This document shows, in pieces, positions 45,378-56,402 of a DNA stretch of 64,000 nucleotides (position 1 is its first letter; every line of letters starts with the position of its first letter). Source of the stretch: Pediococcus ethanolidurans. Its GTDB lineage: Bacteria; Bacillota; Bacilli; Lactobacillales; Lactobacillaceae. Made by a program: the position numbers and the translations under genes. Under the pieces are notes generated by a model. It was not told where the DNA came from. It ran no database searches and was given only the letters and a program-made list of their open reading frames with translations. The DNA lies in assembly GCF_001437405.1 (NCBI RefSeq), contig NZ_JQBY01000007.1:39550-103549 (forward strand). Reading direction: 5' to 3'.

Positions 45378-47313
45378 AGTTTAATTTTTCAAGTTGTTCG
45401 CTAAGCTGAGTCCATTTATTTTCAACTTCCGTGATTTGTGCTTGTGTTGCGTTTAAGGTGTTTTGCAGTTCTTCAAGCTTCAAATGGTCATTGAAGAATT
45501 GCGGATCCGCCATTTGAGTTTGAATTTTATTCTCAGTTGCAGCCAACTCGTCTAATTTATTTTCCTGTTTTTCCACTTCTCGTTGTAGTTTACGTTGAGC
45601 TTTTTGATCCTCTTTAGAAGCGAGATAATCTTGTTTTTTAGAATTATTGTCAGTGACCGCGGTTTCCTGGTTTGCAGCCGTTGATGAGGCCACTTTCTGA
45701 TCTTCTTTTTTCATTAGGTAATAGTCGTAATCGCCTAAGAATAGCTGACTGCCTTGAGGTGAAATTTCAAGAATCTCAGTGGCCACACGGTTAATGAAAT
45801 AACGATCATGTGAGACAAATAGGACAGTGCCATCGAACTCATTAAGCGCATTTTCAAGTACTTCACGACTATCAATATCTAAATGATTAGTAGGTTCATC
45901 CAAAATTAAAAAATTGTCAGCCTGCATCGTGAGTTTGGTTAGGAGCAGCCTTGCTCGTTCACCACCACTTAAGTTTTTAACGGGTTTTAAAACATTATCT
46001 CCAGAAAATAAAAAACTGCCAAGTAAAGAACGAATATCTTTTTCTGATACTAATGGGTGTTGATCCCATAATTCATTTAAAACGGTTTTTTTATCATCCA
46101 AATTGTGTTGTTCCTGGTCGTAGTAGCCAATTTCAACACCAGCTCCAAGTTTCACAGTGCCAGCAAGCAATGGAATTTGTCCAAGGATACTCTTTAATAA
46201 AGTTGATTTTCCAATTCCGTTTGGTCCCACAATACCTAGAACATGGTGTTTGTTTAACTCAATATTTATTGGTGATGATAAAACGTGTTGATCATAACCG
46301 ATAGCAGCGTTTTGCACAGTTAACACAACGTTACCGCTAGAATATTTGGCAGCAAAATGAAAGTGCACTTCGGCGTTATTATCGGTAGGACGCTCTAAAA
46401 CGGTCATTTTTTCTAATTGTTTTCGTCTGCTTTGTGCTCTTTTGGTAGTAGAAGCACGAACCAAGTTTTTGTTAACGAAATCTTCTAGTTTATCGATTTT
46501 AGTTTGCTGCTTTTCATAAGCTTTCCACTCACTCTTTAAACGTGCTGCTTTTTGATCTACATAGTCAGAATAATTTCCTGTATAAGTTGTCAACGTTTTT
46601 CGATCTAAATCAAGGGTACGCGTGACCACATGATCCAAAAAATAACGATCATGGGATACAATAAGTAGGGCACCGCTGTATGACTTAATGTATTTTTCCA
46701 GCCAGGCCAATGTATTCATATCAAGATGATTGGTTGGTTCATCCAAAACTAGCAGATCGTGTTGCTCTAACAATAATTTGGCCAACGCTAATTTAGTCTT
46801 TTGACCGCCTGACAGGGTATTTACGGATCGTTGATAAACTGATTCTTCAAAGCCAAAGCCATGTAAAACTCCTCGAATTTCAGCCTGATAGCCGAAACCA
46901 TTTTGTGTTTTAAACGTTTGTTGTTTTTGATCATATACATTAGACAGTTTTTCAAATTTTTCAGAATTAGCAATAATAGTTGGATCACCAAGTTGTTTTT
47001 CTAATTCATGAATCTCTTTTTCGAGTTGAATTACTTTTTTGAAAACTGTCAGCATTTCATCCCAGATTAAGTTATCAGTATTTAAGCCTTGATTTTGTGC
47101 AAGGTACCCGATTGATAGCTCTTTTTTGGTTGTGATTTCACCACTATCTGGTTGTGTGTCGCCAATTAACATTTTGAGCAGGGTTGTTTTGCCGGCACCG
47201 TTTCTGCCAACTAGTCCGATTCTATCCTGTTCTTGAATATCAAAAGTTACATGAGAAAACAAGGGGTCGCCGCTAAACTCACGGCTAACATCTTGAGCCT
47301 GTAATAAGATCAC
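45376..47313 (-). CDS. ABC-F family ATPase (YdiF-like)
   Basis: 645 residues with two ABC domains and no membrane segment. Walker A GRNGAGKTTLL and [11 protein letters not shown]; signatures LSGGQKTKLALAK and LSGGERARLLLTK; a charged linker, and a C-terminal coiled coil after residue about 540. ABC-F proteins act on the ribosome (translation factors, some giving antibiotic protection); this one looks like the housekeeping YdiF type. GTG at 47313 (MILLQAQDVSREF) is nine bases after AAAGGA; an ATG two codons earlier is too close to that site. Confidence 0.93.
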   Translation of the reverse strand: MILLQAQDVSREFSGDPLFSHVTFDIQEQDRIGLVGRNGAGKTTLLKMLIGDTQPDSGEITTKKELSIGYLAQNQGLNTDNLIWDEMLTVFKKVIQLEKEIHELEKQLGDPTIIANSEKFEKLSNVYDQKQQTFKTQNGFGYQAEIRGVLHGFGFEESVYQRSVNTLSGGQKTKLALAKLLLEQHDLLVLDEPTNHLDMNTLAWLEKYIKSYSGALLIVSHDRYFLDHVVTRTLDLDRKTLTTYTGNYSDYVDQKAARLKSEWKAYEKQQTKIDKLEDFVNKNLVRASTTKRAQSRRKQLEKMTVLERPTDNNAEVHFHFAAKYSSGNVVLTVQNAAIGYDQHVLSSPINIELNKHHVLGIVGPNGIGKSTLLKSILGQIPLLAGTVKLGAGVEIGYYDQEQHNLDDKKTVLNELWDQHPLVSEKDIRSLLGSFLFSGDNVLKPVKNLSGGERARLLLTKLTMQADNFLILDEPTNHLDIDSREVLENALNEFDGTVLFVSHDRYFINRVATEILEISPQGSQLFLGDYDYYLMKKEDQKVASSTAANQETAVTDNNSKKQDYLASKEDQKAQRKLQREVEKQENKLDELAATENKIQTQMADPQFFNDHLKLEELQNTLNATQAQITEVENKWTQLSEQLEKLN

Positions 47314-47377
47314 AATCATTCATCCTTTCATGTTGCTATTTTATTATATCTTAAATTTTGTTTCTTGTTGTAAGTGG

Positions 47378-47405
47378 TAAAATAGAGTTTGTTAATTATT
47401 CACAA
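47378..47405 (+). promoter_or_regulatory. rex promoter and probable Rex operator
   Basis: An extended -10 TGGTAAAAT ends at 47383. TTGTTAATTATTCACAA (47389-47405) is a near-palindrome close to the Rex operator consensus TTGTGAAWWWWTTCACAA, one base short, at the expected start point, which would allow autoregulation. Confidence 0.5.
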
Positions 47406-47425
47406 ACTTCATTGGAGGTTTAAGG

Positions 47426-48049
47426 ATGGAAACTAAAATTCCAGAAGCGACCGCAAAACGGTTACCACTTTATTATCGCTATTTAAATAACTTATTGTAT
47501 GCAAATAAATTACGTGTTTCTTCAGCAGAATTAGCTGAATCTATTCAAGTTGATGCGGCGACGATTAGACGCGATTTTTCCTATTTTGGTCCGCTAGGTA
47601 AACGGGGCTACGGTTATGATGTTCACAAGCTCATTGATTTTTTTAAGAAAATTTTGGATCAAGACACATTGACTAATGTGGCGTTAATTGGCGTTGGAAA
47701 TTTAGGGCATGCGTTGTTAAATTTTAATTTTCATAAAAATAGCAATGTACGCATTAGCGCAGCGTTTGATATTGATCCCCAGTTGATCGGGTCGGTTCAA
47801 AGTAATGTGCCAGTATACGGAATGGACCAATTGCAAGAACAGCTTAAAGATCAACGGATTGAAATTGCCATTATTACGATTCCCGCAACTATTGCACAAA
47901 AAGTTGTCGATAAATTAATGCAAGCTGGTATTAAAGGAATTATGAATTTCACGACGGTTCGAATTTCTGTTCCAGATGGCATTCGAATTCAAAATATTGA
48001 TTTAACTAATGAACTTCAGACTTTAATTTACGCAATTAATCATGATTAA
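47426..48049 (+). CDS. rex: Redox-sensing transcriptional repressor Rex
   Basis: 207 residues. Senses the NADH/NAD+ ratio and represses fermentation and respiration genes. N-terminal winged helix ([34 protein letters not shown]) and Rossmann domain [21 protein letters not shown] lies before the ATG. The many NAD(P)-dependent dehydrogenases of the accessory region are possible targets, but no Rex box was spotted upstream of them. Confidence 0.96.
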   Translation: METKIPEATAKRLPLYYRYLNNLLYANKLRVSSAELAESIQVDAATIRRDFSYFGPLGKRGYGYDVHKLIDFFKKILDQDTLTNVALIGVGNLGHALLNFNFHKNSNVRISAAFDIDPQLIGSVQSNVPVYGMDQLQEQLKDQRIEIAIITIPATIAQKVVDKLMQAGIKGIMNFTTVRISVPDGIRIQNIDLTNELQTLIYAINHD

Positions 48050-48053
48050 TGGT

Positions 48054-48710
48054 TTAAAGAGTCAATAGGGGTAAAACAACTAAAGAGTTCATTAATATAT
48101 GTGCAATCATGGAAGTTTGAATTTTGCCGGTATGATGATAAAGCCAACAAAACCATAAGCCAATAGCACCGTATAAAACTAAGTGACCGTCTGCATGTGC
48201 AAACGCAAATAAAGTGCTAGCCAACAGGGAGGTAAGAAGCTGGGCAATATTGGGGCCGAGAAAACCAAATAATGTCGCAAGATTGCCAAACAGTACTTTG
48301 CGGAAAACAATCTCTTCCATAATGGGTGCCCCGACTATAAGAATTAGGGCATACAGTGGATAGTGTTTGACAATGGCTAACAAATTATTCGTATTTTGAG
48401 AAGCAGCGTTTTCCCCAGCCTGAATGGTTAAGCGAAGAATAATCGTTTGTAAAATTATGACAATAATAAAACCGAGAATGCCCCACAGAACAATCTGCCA
48501 AGCATGGCTCGATTTTTTTTCAGGATAGTTTTTAGGCATATCATGGAAGGCCAAGAAACTTAGAATAATGGCACCGACCAAATAATCAATAATTTGAACA
48601 TTAAAAATTACTGCATGTGTTAATTTAAAGGAACTATTTAAAAAACTTGGCAAGAGATAAACGATTAAATACGTAATTAATATATAGATGGATTTCTTTT
48701 CAAGTTTCAT
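48054..48710 (-). CDS. CPBP family intramembrane metalloprotease
   Basis: 218 residues with about six hydrophobic segments. The Abi/CAAX protease motifs are present: EEIVFRK (EExxxR), FAFAHADGH and HILMNS. Relatives cleave membrane peptides or give bacteriocin self-immunity; no bacteriocin gene is near. ATG at 48710 follows GAGGTG. Single minus-strand gene convergent with rex. Confidence 0.88.
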   Translation of the reverse strand: MKLEKKSIYILITYLIVYLLPSFLNSSFKLTHAVIFNVQIIDYLVGAIILSFLAFHDMPKNYPEKKSSHAWQIVLWGILGFIIVIILQTIILRLTIQAGENAASQNTNNLLAIVKHYPLYALILIVGAPIMEEIVFRKVLFGNLATLFGFLGPNIAQLLTSLLASTLFAFAHADGHLVLYGAIGLWFCWLYHHTGKIQTSMIAHILMNSLVVLPLLTL

Positions 48711-48770
48711 ACTGAACACCTCACAAGTATTCCCTTAGTATAGCATGTTTGCGCGGTTCGAAAAGTCTTT

Positions 48771-48787
48771 TGTCAAAAAAGGTCAGT
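48771..48787 (+). promoter_or_regulatory. CtsR-like site upstream of groES
   Basis: TGTCAAAAAAGGTCAGT matches 14 of 17 positions of the CtsR repeat RGTCAAANANRGTCAAA by eye, just before the groES -35. Confidence 0.35.
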
Positions 48788-48794
48788 AAAATAC

Positions 48795-48860
48795 TTGCAT
48801 TCTAGTTCAAGAATGATATAGTAAATATTGTTGTTAGCACTTAGCAACTAAGAGTGCTAA
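48795..48860 (+). promoter_or_regulatory. groESL promoter with CIRCE operator
   Basis: TTGCAT and TATAGT spaced by 16 bases, then the HrcA operator CIRCE: TTAGCACTT (48834-48842), nine bases, GAGTGCTAA (48852-48860), one mismatch from the perfect inverted repeat. Confidence 0.95.
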
Positions 48861-48893
48861 ATATTCATAAATATATAACTGGAGGGATTCATT

Positions 48894-49178
48894 TTGTTAA
48901 AACCATTAGGAGATCGCGTGATACTAGAAGCACAGGAAGAAGAAGAACAAACTGTTGGTGGCATTGTCCTTGCAAGTAATGCTAAGGAAAAGTCACAAAG
49001 CGGCAAAGTTGTTGCTGTGGGTGAAGGACGCGTACTAGATAACGGTGAAAAGGTTGCACCTTCTGTTAAGGCCGGCGATACAGTAATTTTTGATAAGTAT
49101 GCCGGTACTGAAGTTTCGTATGAAGACAAGAAGTACTTGGTACTTCATGAAAAAGATATTGTAGCAGTTATTGACTAA
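48894..49178 (+). CDS. groS: Co-chaperonin GroES
   Basis: 94-residue lid of the GroEL folding chamber. [20 protein letters not shown] and the mobile-loop region [16 protein letters not shown] are typical. TTG start after GGAGGG. Operon with groEL behind CIRCE. Confidence 0.97.
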   Translation: MLKPLGDRVILEAQEEEEQTVGGIVLASNAKEKSQSGKVVAVGEGRVLDNGEKVAPSVKAGDTVIFDKYAGTEVSYEDKKYLVLHEKDIVAVID

Positions 49179-49197
49179 ACAAACTAAAAAATTTTGA

Positions 49198-50841
<1,644 letters not shown>

Positions 50842-50856
50842 GCTATAAATGGTTTA

Positions 50857-50897
50857 AAGTCTCAAAGTCAGAAAAATCTGATTTTGAGGCTTTTTTT
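50857..50897 (+). terminator. Intrinsic terminator of groESL
   Basis: Sixteen-base arms AAGTCTCAAAGTCAGA and TCTGATTTTGAGGCTT with one mismatch, AAAA loop, then Ts. Confidence 0.88.
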
Positions 50898-51137
50898 GTT
50901 GTAAATTAATGATAAAAAGCCGATTAATATGAAAATGAATATTAAAGTTGCACTTCGTTCTGAGATGTGTTTGAATGGACTGCGTGGTAATCAGTTTGCA
51001 TTTAAGTTCGCGAATTTCATGAAAAAATGAAAACTGGATATAGAATAACAGATTCATTTGTAGTAAACTTATTTTTGATTTGCACTGCCCGAGTTTTTAC
51101 TCGGGTTAATTTTATTTTTGTAGAGGAGCATTATAAA
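50898..51137 (+). promoter_or_regulatory. Intergenic leader before kimA
   Basis: No gene. It holds one clear hairpin: CCCGAGT (51088-51094) with ACTCGGG (51099-51105), loop TTTT, followed by TTAATTTTATTTTTG, which could end or attenuate transcription 30 bases before the ribosome site. I looked for the c-di-AMP (ydaO) riboswitch conserved blocks and did not see them. Confidence 0.45.
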
Positions 51138-52973
51138 ATGTGGCGTTATCTAAAACGGCTCTTGATTGGAAAACCGTTAAAAACCTTAGATGAAGGTGGA
51201 CAATCATTAACTAAGTTTAGAGCTTTGGCTTTGTTGTCTTCAGATGCTTTGTCATCCATTGCTTACGGAACTGAACAGATTCTCTCTGTTTTACTGGTTC
51301 TTTCGGCAGCGGCAACTTGGTATGCAATCCCGGTAGCGGGAATTGTTTTAGTTCTTTTGTTTGCGATTACCATCTCGTATCGACAAATTATTAATGCGTA
51401 TCCATCTGGTGGTGGTGCGTACGTTGTTGCTAGTACTAATTGGGGACAGTCAGCTGGATTGGTTGCCGGTGGCTCTTTACTAGTAGATTACATGTTGACC
51501 GTGGCCGTTAGTGTCACTTCAGGAACTGAAGCAATTACTTCAGCTATCCCTAGTCTTCATGCTTATGCAGTTCCAATTGCAATTTTAATTGTTATTGGTA
51601 TTATGGCCCTCAACTTACGGGGCTTAAGAGATTCGGCCTCTTTTTTAACTTTTCCAGTTTATTTCTTTATTGTAATGATCACCATTATGATTGGGATTGG
51701 TTTCTTTAATATCATTACTGGTCGTGTTGTGGCACATGCTGCAGCCAGTGTGGGTTCTGCTGTACCCGGGATGACTATTGTGCTTTTCTTAAAGGCATTG
51801 TCATCTGGTTCTTCATCTTTAACAGGTGTTGAAGCAATTAGTAATGCTGTTCCTAATTTTAAACGTCCACGTCGTAAAAATGCTGCTAATACTTTGGCAA
51901 TCATGGCATTAATTTTGGCTGTTTTCTTTGCCGGAATTACATTCTTAAGTTATGCTGGTGGAATTTTACCGAATGCAAATCAAACCGTTCTTTCTCAAAT
52001 TGGAGAATCCGTGTTTGGTCACGGTCTGTTTTTCTATTTATTGCAATTATCGACCGCTTTAATTTTGGCTGTTGCAGCTAACACAGGTTTTTCGGCATTT
52101 CCAATGTTAGCTTATAATTTGGCTAAGGATAAATATATGCCACATGCTTATATGGATCGTGGAGATCGTTTGGGTTATTCTAACGGTATCATTTCTTTAG
52201 CCGTTGGTGCGATTGTGTTAATTATCATTTTCCACGGTCAAACAAGTCTCTTAATCCCGCTTTATGCAGTGGGGGTGTTTGTGCCGTTTACACTATCACA
52301 ATCGGGGATGATCGTTCACTGGTTCCGTGAACGGACAGGACACTGGTTATTAAAATCGTCTGCAAACTTATTGGGAGCAGTTTTATCGCTTGGATTAGTT
52401 GTTTGTTTGTTCTTCTTACATTTTGGCAATGTTTGGCCTTACTTAATTGTGATGCCTGCACTTTTACGATTGTTCTATAAGATTCATCAACATTACGTTA
52501 AAGTCGCAAAACAACTGCGTATTGCAGCCAAAGGTAAAGTTCAACTGCACGATTATGATGGTTCAACGGTGATTGTGTTGGTTAGCAATGTCACACGTGT
52601 GACCGCCGGAGCAATCAATTATGCGCGTTCAATTGGCGATTATGTAATTGCGATGCATGTTTCGTTTGATGCGGATCCTAAAAAAGAACATAAGACAGCG
52701 GTTGAGTTTAAAGCGGAGTATCCTGACGTTCGATTTGTAGATATTCATTCTTCGTATCGATCAATCGCTAATCCAACTTTACGTTTTTGCGATGTGATTG
52801 CACGACGAGCATCAGAACGTAACTATACGACCACTGTGCTTGTACCGCAGTTTGTTCCGCGAAGGCCTTGGCAAAATATTTTGCATAATCAAACTGGATT
52901 GCGATTACGTGCAGCGCTTAATTCACGCGAAAATATTATTGTTTCAACCTATCATTATCATTTAAATGAATAG
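51138..52973 (+). CDS. kimA: Potassium importer of the KimA (YdaO) family, APC superfamily
   Basis: 611 residues: about 12 membrane spans then a cytoplasmic domain of about 150 residues. It closely follows B. subtilis KimA: FLIGKPLK-like LLIGKPLKTLDEGG, ALLSSDALSSIAYGTEQIL, SYRQIINAYPSGGGAYVV, LVDYMLTVAVS, and C-terminal HVSFDAD and HSSYRS. KimA is a high-affinity K+/proton symporter inhibited by c-di-AMP in B. subtilis. ATG 51138 follows AGAGGAG; a longer in-frame start has no support. Confidence 0.9.
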   Translation: MWRYLKRLLIGKPLKTLDEGGQSLTKFRALALLSSDALSSIAYGTEQILSVLLVLSAAATWYAIPVAGIVLVLLFAITISYRQIINAYPSGGGAYVVASTNWGQSAGLVAGGSLLVDYMLTVAVSVTSGTEAITSAIPSLHAYAVPIAILIVIGIMALNLRGLRDSASFLTFPVYFFIVMITIMIGIGFFNIITGRVVAHAAASVGSAVPGMTIVLFLKALSSGSSSLTGVEAISNAVPNFKRPRRKNAANTLAIMALILAVFFAGITFLSYAGGILPNANQTVLSQIGESVFGHGLFFYLLQLSTALILAVAANTGFSAFPMLAYNLAKDKYMPHAYMDRGDRLGYSNGIISLAVGAIVLIIIFHGQTSLLIPLYAVGVFVPFTLSQSGMIVHWFRERTGHWLLKSSANLLGAVLSLGLVVCLFFLHFGNVWPYLIVMPALLRLFYKIHQHYVKVAKQLRIAAKGKVQLHDYDGSTVIVLVSNVTRVTAGAINYARSIGDYVIAMHVSFDADPKKEHKTAVEFKAEYPDVRFVDIHSSYRSIANPTLRFCDVIARRASERNYTTTVLVPQFVPRRPWQNILHNQTGLRLRAALNSRENIIVSTYHYHLNE

Positions 52974-53010
52974 TTTTCTAAAATTTAGTTAATTTAATAA
53001 GGAATAATCA

Positions 53011-53051
53011 AACTGGCGGTGATAAAAATATAATTAAACCGTCAGTTTTTT
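53011..53051 (+). terminator. Intrinsic terminator of kimA
   Basis: AACTGGCGGT pairs with ACCGTCAGTT (one G-U), AT-rich loop, then T run. Confidence 0.8.
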
Positions 53052-53088
53052 GTTTTGATTTAAGGTGTAAGTGGTATCATAAAATGAC

Positions 53089-53117
53089 TTGTGTTACTTA
53101 TGTCGGCTTTGTATAAT
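53089..53117 (+). promoter_or_regulatory. tagO promoter
   Basis: TTGTGT and TATAAT separated by 17 bases, 29 bases before the start codon. Confidence 0.65.
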
Positions 53118-53146
53118 AGTTATAATGTCTAGAAAAGAGGTCTAAC

Positions 53147-54337
53147 ATGCGATTTGAAATTATTGTAAGCTTATTTGCGACAGCAATTATCTCTGCCGTA
53201 CTAACGCCGTTTGTTAGACGACTCGCATTTAAAGTTGGCGCAGTGGATGAGCCTTCTGCACGGCGAGTAAATAAAATTCCAATGCCCACAATGGGTGGCT
53301 TGGCAATTTTTCTTGCTTTTAATTTTGCCACTTTCTTTCTATTGAGAGCGCAAATTCCTACAAGGCAATTGTGGGGAATCTTTGGTGGTGAATGCATCAT
53401 TGTCCTAACAGGGATAATTGATGATATTTTTGTCCTAAAACCTTATCAAAAAATGATCGGTATTTCACTTGCAGCAATTGAAGTTTTCGTCTTTGCCAAT
53501 GTACGAATGACCACGTTAACGATTCCATTTCTAGGAACGGTTGGATTGGGTTGGCTTAGCTTTCCAATCACGTATTTATGGATAGCGGCGATTACCAACG
53601 CGATCAATTTAATTGATGGTTTGGATGGGCTGGCTACGGGTGTTTCCATTATTGCCTTATTTACAACGGGAATTACGGGACTCTTCTTCTTGCCGACGCC
53701 TAACATTTACACGGTTATTATGATTTTTACACTGGTAGCAGCTGAAATTGGGTTCTTACCCTACAACTTTTTTCCAGCTCGTATTTATTTAGGCGATACC
53801 GGTGCATTGTTTATTGGATTCATGATTTCGGTATTTTCGTTATCAGGATTGAAGAATGCCACGTTTATATCTGTTATCATTCCAGTTATGATTTTAGGTG
53901 TACCCATTACCGATACGGTTTTTGCCATGTTGAGACGAATTTTAAACAAACAGTCGATTTCTCAAGCAGATAAACGCCATTTACATCACCGCTTAATGCA
54001 GATGGGATTAACGCATCGACAAACTGTTTTTGTGATTTATGGTATTTCACTGATCTTTTCTTTTATTGCACTGTTATATCCGATCTCACCAATTTGGGGA
54101 TCAGTTTTGTTAACAATTGGTATTTTAATTGGGTTGGAATTATTTGTGGAAGCAATTGGGTTGGTCGGTCAAGACCGCAGACCGCTTTTGAATTGGATTC
54201 AAAAAATTGTTACTTCAAATACATCTAAAGAAACCAGCGATCAATTGGAAAATGAACGCGAAGAAAGACAACGAGCTGCAAAGATTAAAGCAGAACAAAA
54301 AAAACAAAATGATACCGATTCTAAAAATAAACATTAA
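53147..54337 (+). CDS. tagO: Undecaprenyl-phosphate GlcNAc-1-phosphate transferase (TagO/WecA)
   Basis: 396 residues with about ten membrane spans. First step of wall teichoic acid and other surface glycan synthesis: transfers GlcNAc-1-phosphate to undecaprenyl phosphate. Active-site segments IPMPTMGGLAIF, GIIDDIF, NLIDGLDGLATG, YLGDTGAL and the cytoplasmic HLHHRLMQMG are intact. The last about 40 residues are a charged, glutamate/lysine-rich tail, longer than in Bacillus TagO. GAGG lies before the ATG. Confidence 0.93.
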   Translation: MRFEIIVSLFATAIISAVLTPFVRRLAFKVGAVDEPSARRVNKIPMPTMGGLAIFLAFNFATFFLLRAQIPTRQLWGIFGGECIIVLTGIIDDIFVLKPYQKMIGISLAAIEVFVFANVRMTTLTIPFLGTVGLGWLSFPITYLWIAAITNAINLIDGLDGLATGVSIIALFTTGITGLFFLPTPNIYTVIMIFTLVAAEIGFLPYNFFPARIYLGDTGALFIGFMISVFSLSGLKNATFISVIIPVMILGVPITDTVFAMLRRILNKQSISQADKRHLHHRLMQMGLTHRQTVFVIYGISLIFSFIALLYPISPIWGSVLLTIGILIGLELFVEAIGLVGQDRRPLLNWIQKIVTSNTSKETSDQLENEREERQRAAKIKAEQKKQNDTDSKNKH

Positions 54338-54367
54338 AAACTACTCACTGGGTAGTTTTTAATGTTT
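54328..54367. terminator. Bidirectional terminator between tagO and yigZ
   Basis: Perfect arms AACATTAAAAACTAC and its complement around a short loop, overlapping the ends of both convergent genes. Confidence 0.8.
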
Positions 54368-55004
54368 ATTTTTTTACTGGTACTTCGTTAAATTGTTTAC
54401 CAGTCGTTTGAAAAGTAACGTGACCGTTTAAAAGATTTGTGATGTTTTGTTTAAATTGTTCAATATGTTCAGTTATCACCGGAATTGTTATCGTGATTTT
54501 TTCCGCATATTGGGTATTTTGAACGATAAGATCGTGTGTGCTTAACCAGTGGGTGACTGGGTCGTATTGTGAATAGTCGATCGTTAGAACTAAGGTGGTC
54601 TGTTCAATGCGTTCGACGAGACCAATTTCGTCTAATACTTGTGACGTAGAATTACTGTATGCGCGGATTAGCCCACCGGCACCAAGCTTGATTCCGCCAA
54701 AATAGCGGGTAACTACCACTAAAACGTTATGAACATCCTTTTTTTGAAGTACCTCCAGAATTGGAACTCCGGCAGTTCCTGAGGGCTCACCATCATCGCT
54801 TGCTCTTTGAATATGATTATCATTACCAATCATGTATGCAAAACAATGGTGATTGGCTTTACGATGATTAAGCTTAATTTGATCAATAAAATTAAGTGCA
54901 TCCGTTTCGTTTTGAATGCGGAAAGCAGTCGCAATAAAACGTGATTTTTTGATTTCAAGTTCGTGAGTACCGTTTTTAGAAATTGTAGTAAAATTACTGG
55001 TCAT
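54366..55004 (-). CDS. IMPACT/YigZ (YvyE) family protein
   Basis: 212 residues. The N-terminal UPF0029 domain has KKSRFIATAFRIQNE and DDGEPSGTAGVPIL, VVVTRYFGGIKLGAGGL; a C-terminal DUF1949 ferredoxin-like domain follows. Linked to translation or metabolite damage control; exact role unsettled. Divergent from comFA, 48 bases apart, a pairing seen in many Firmicutes. Confidence 0.92.
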   Translation of the reverse strand: MTSNFTTISKNGTHELEIKKSRFIATAFRIQNETDALNFIDQIKLNHRKANHHCFAYMIGNDNHIQRASDDGEPSGTAGVPILEVLQKKDVHNVLVVVTRYFGGIKLGAGGLIRAYSNSTSQVLDEIGLVERIEQTTLVLTIDYSQYDPVTHWLSTHDLIVQNTQYAEKITITIPVITEHIEQFKQNITNLLNGHVTFQTTGKQFNEVPVKK

Positions 55005-55052
55005 GGAAAATTTACCTTTCTTTTTTGCGTACTTAATTACTGGGTGATAAAA

Positions 55053-56402
55053 ATGGACAAATCCGAATTTTATGGGCGGCTAGTTTTGAAAACACGAAAC
55101 TGGAAAGACGAAGGGATCAAAACTATCAAAATGCCAACCATGGCTGTCAATGAGAGTCGTGTACATTGCCTACGTTGTAATACCTGGTTTGTAAAATCAC
55201 TAGTTCAATTACCCAGACAAGAGTTCTACTGTCCTGCATGTATTCAATTGGGAAGAGTCACAACTTTAGAAAACTTTTTCACGCTTAAAGAACCTAACCA
55301 ATTTAAACAACTTGCGCATTATTTAACTTGGGAAGGTAAGCTTACAGAAAGCCAACTACGGTGTTCAAAAGAAGTGATTCACTCCTTCAATCATGGTAGA
55401 GACCATCTTTTATGGGCTGTGACGGGTGCTGGAAAAACAGAAATGCTATTTCCTGGAATTAATGAAGCTTTACAAGCGGGAAAACGAGTCTGTTTAGCTT
55501 CGCCGCGTGTGGATGTCTGTTTAGAACTTTTTCCACGGCTACAAGCAGCATTTAAGCAGGTTGACATTGCGTTGCTTCATGGCCGTCAAACTGAGCCTTA
55601 CCGTTATACACAATTAACTATTGCCACAACCCATCAACTATTAAGATTTTACCATGCTTTTGACGTTTTGATTATTGATGAGGTGGATGCTTTTCCATAT
55701 GCTCAAAACAAAAAATTATTATATGCCACTACACAAGCCAAGAAAGAGACTGGTTCGTGTTTATTTTTGACAGCTACTCCAGGAGAAGAACTGTTAAAAA
55801 AGGTACGCCAAAAACAACTTGCCGTCAGTTATTTACCTCGACGGTTTCATGGCTTTCCATTGCCAGAAATTCAGGTTAAATTAGTTTTAAATTGGTATTC
55901 TAAAATGTATGCCCAAAAGTTGATTAGACCTTTGAAAAAATTTATTAAAAATTGTCAAGAAGTCAATCGTCAGTTTTTAATTTTTGTTCCTCACATTAAG
56001 CACTTGCCGTTTGTGTTAAAAGCAGTTGCAAAAATATTTCCTAGTTTAAAAATAACCACCGTCTTTTCAGCAGATGAACAACGACTAGAAAAGGTGCAGG
56101 CAATGCGAAATCATGAGATTGATGGGCTGATTACGACGACAATTTTAGAACGAGGTGTTACTTTCCCTGGAATCGACGTTTGTGTATTAGGGGCGGACGA
56201 TGACACCTTTTCGTCTGCAGCGCTGGTTCAAATTGCAGGACGAGTGGGGCGTAGTCCAAAACGACCAACTGGAAATGTCTTATTTATCTGTGCGGGATTA
56301 TCTCGTTCGGTTAAGAGAGCGATTCAACAAATCAAATTCGTTAATCGAAAAGCGAAGGAGGAAGAACATGCAATGTCTTCTGTGTCACCGTCAGATACGT
56401 GA
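55053..56402 (+). CDS. comFA: Competence helicase ComFA
   Basis: 449-residue DEAD-box-like ATPase needed for uptake of transforming DNA. A four-cysteine zinc site (Cys 39, 42, 60, 63), Walker A TGAGKTE at about 124-130, IIDEVDAFPY, TATPGE, and helicase C-terminal motifs TTTILERGVTFPG and IAGRVGRSP are intact. Start at 55053 (MDKSEFYGR) has a weak GGGTGA site. Overlaps comFC by 35 bases. Probably under the SigH/ComX sigma factor encoded at 10.3 kb, which I infer from other lactobacilli. Confidence 0.93.
   Translation: MDKSEFYGRLVLKTRNWKDEGIKTIKMPTMAVNESRVHCLRCNTWFVKSLVQLPRQEFYCPACIQLGRVTTLENFFTLKEPNQFKQLAHYLTWEGKLTESQLRCSKEVIHSFNHGRDHLLWAVTGAGKTEMLFPGINEALQAGKRVCLASPRVDVCLELFPRLQAAFKQVDIALLHGRQTEPYRYTQLTIATTHQLLRFYHAFDVLIIDEVDAFPYAQNKKLLYATTQAKKETGSCLFLTATPGEELLKKVRQKQLAVSYLPRRFHGFPLPEIQVKLVLNWYSKMYAQKLIRPLKKFIKNCQEVNRQFLIFVPHIKHLPFVLKAVAKIFPSLKITTVFSADEQRLEKVQAMRNHEIDGLITTTILERGVTFPGIDVCVLGADDDTFSSAALVQIAGRVGRSPKRPTGNVLFICAGLSRSVKRAIQQIKFVNRKAKEEEHAMSSVSPSDT

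Noticed and set aside
54980..55052. SigH/ComX-type promoter before comFA
   Set aside because: No convincing match to a competence box; only a loosely similar GCGTAC...TAATTAC stretch.
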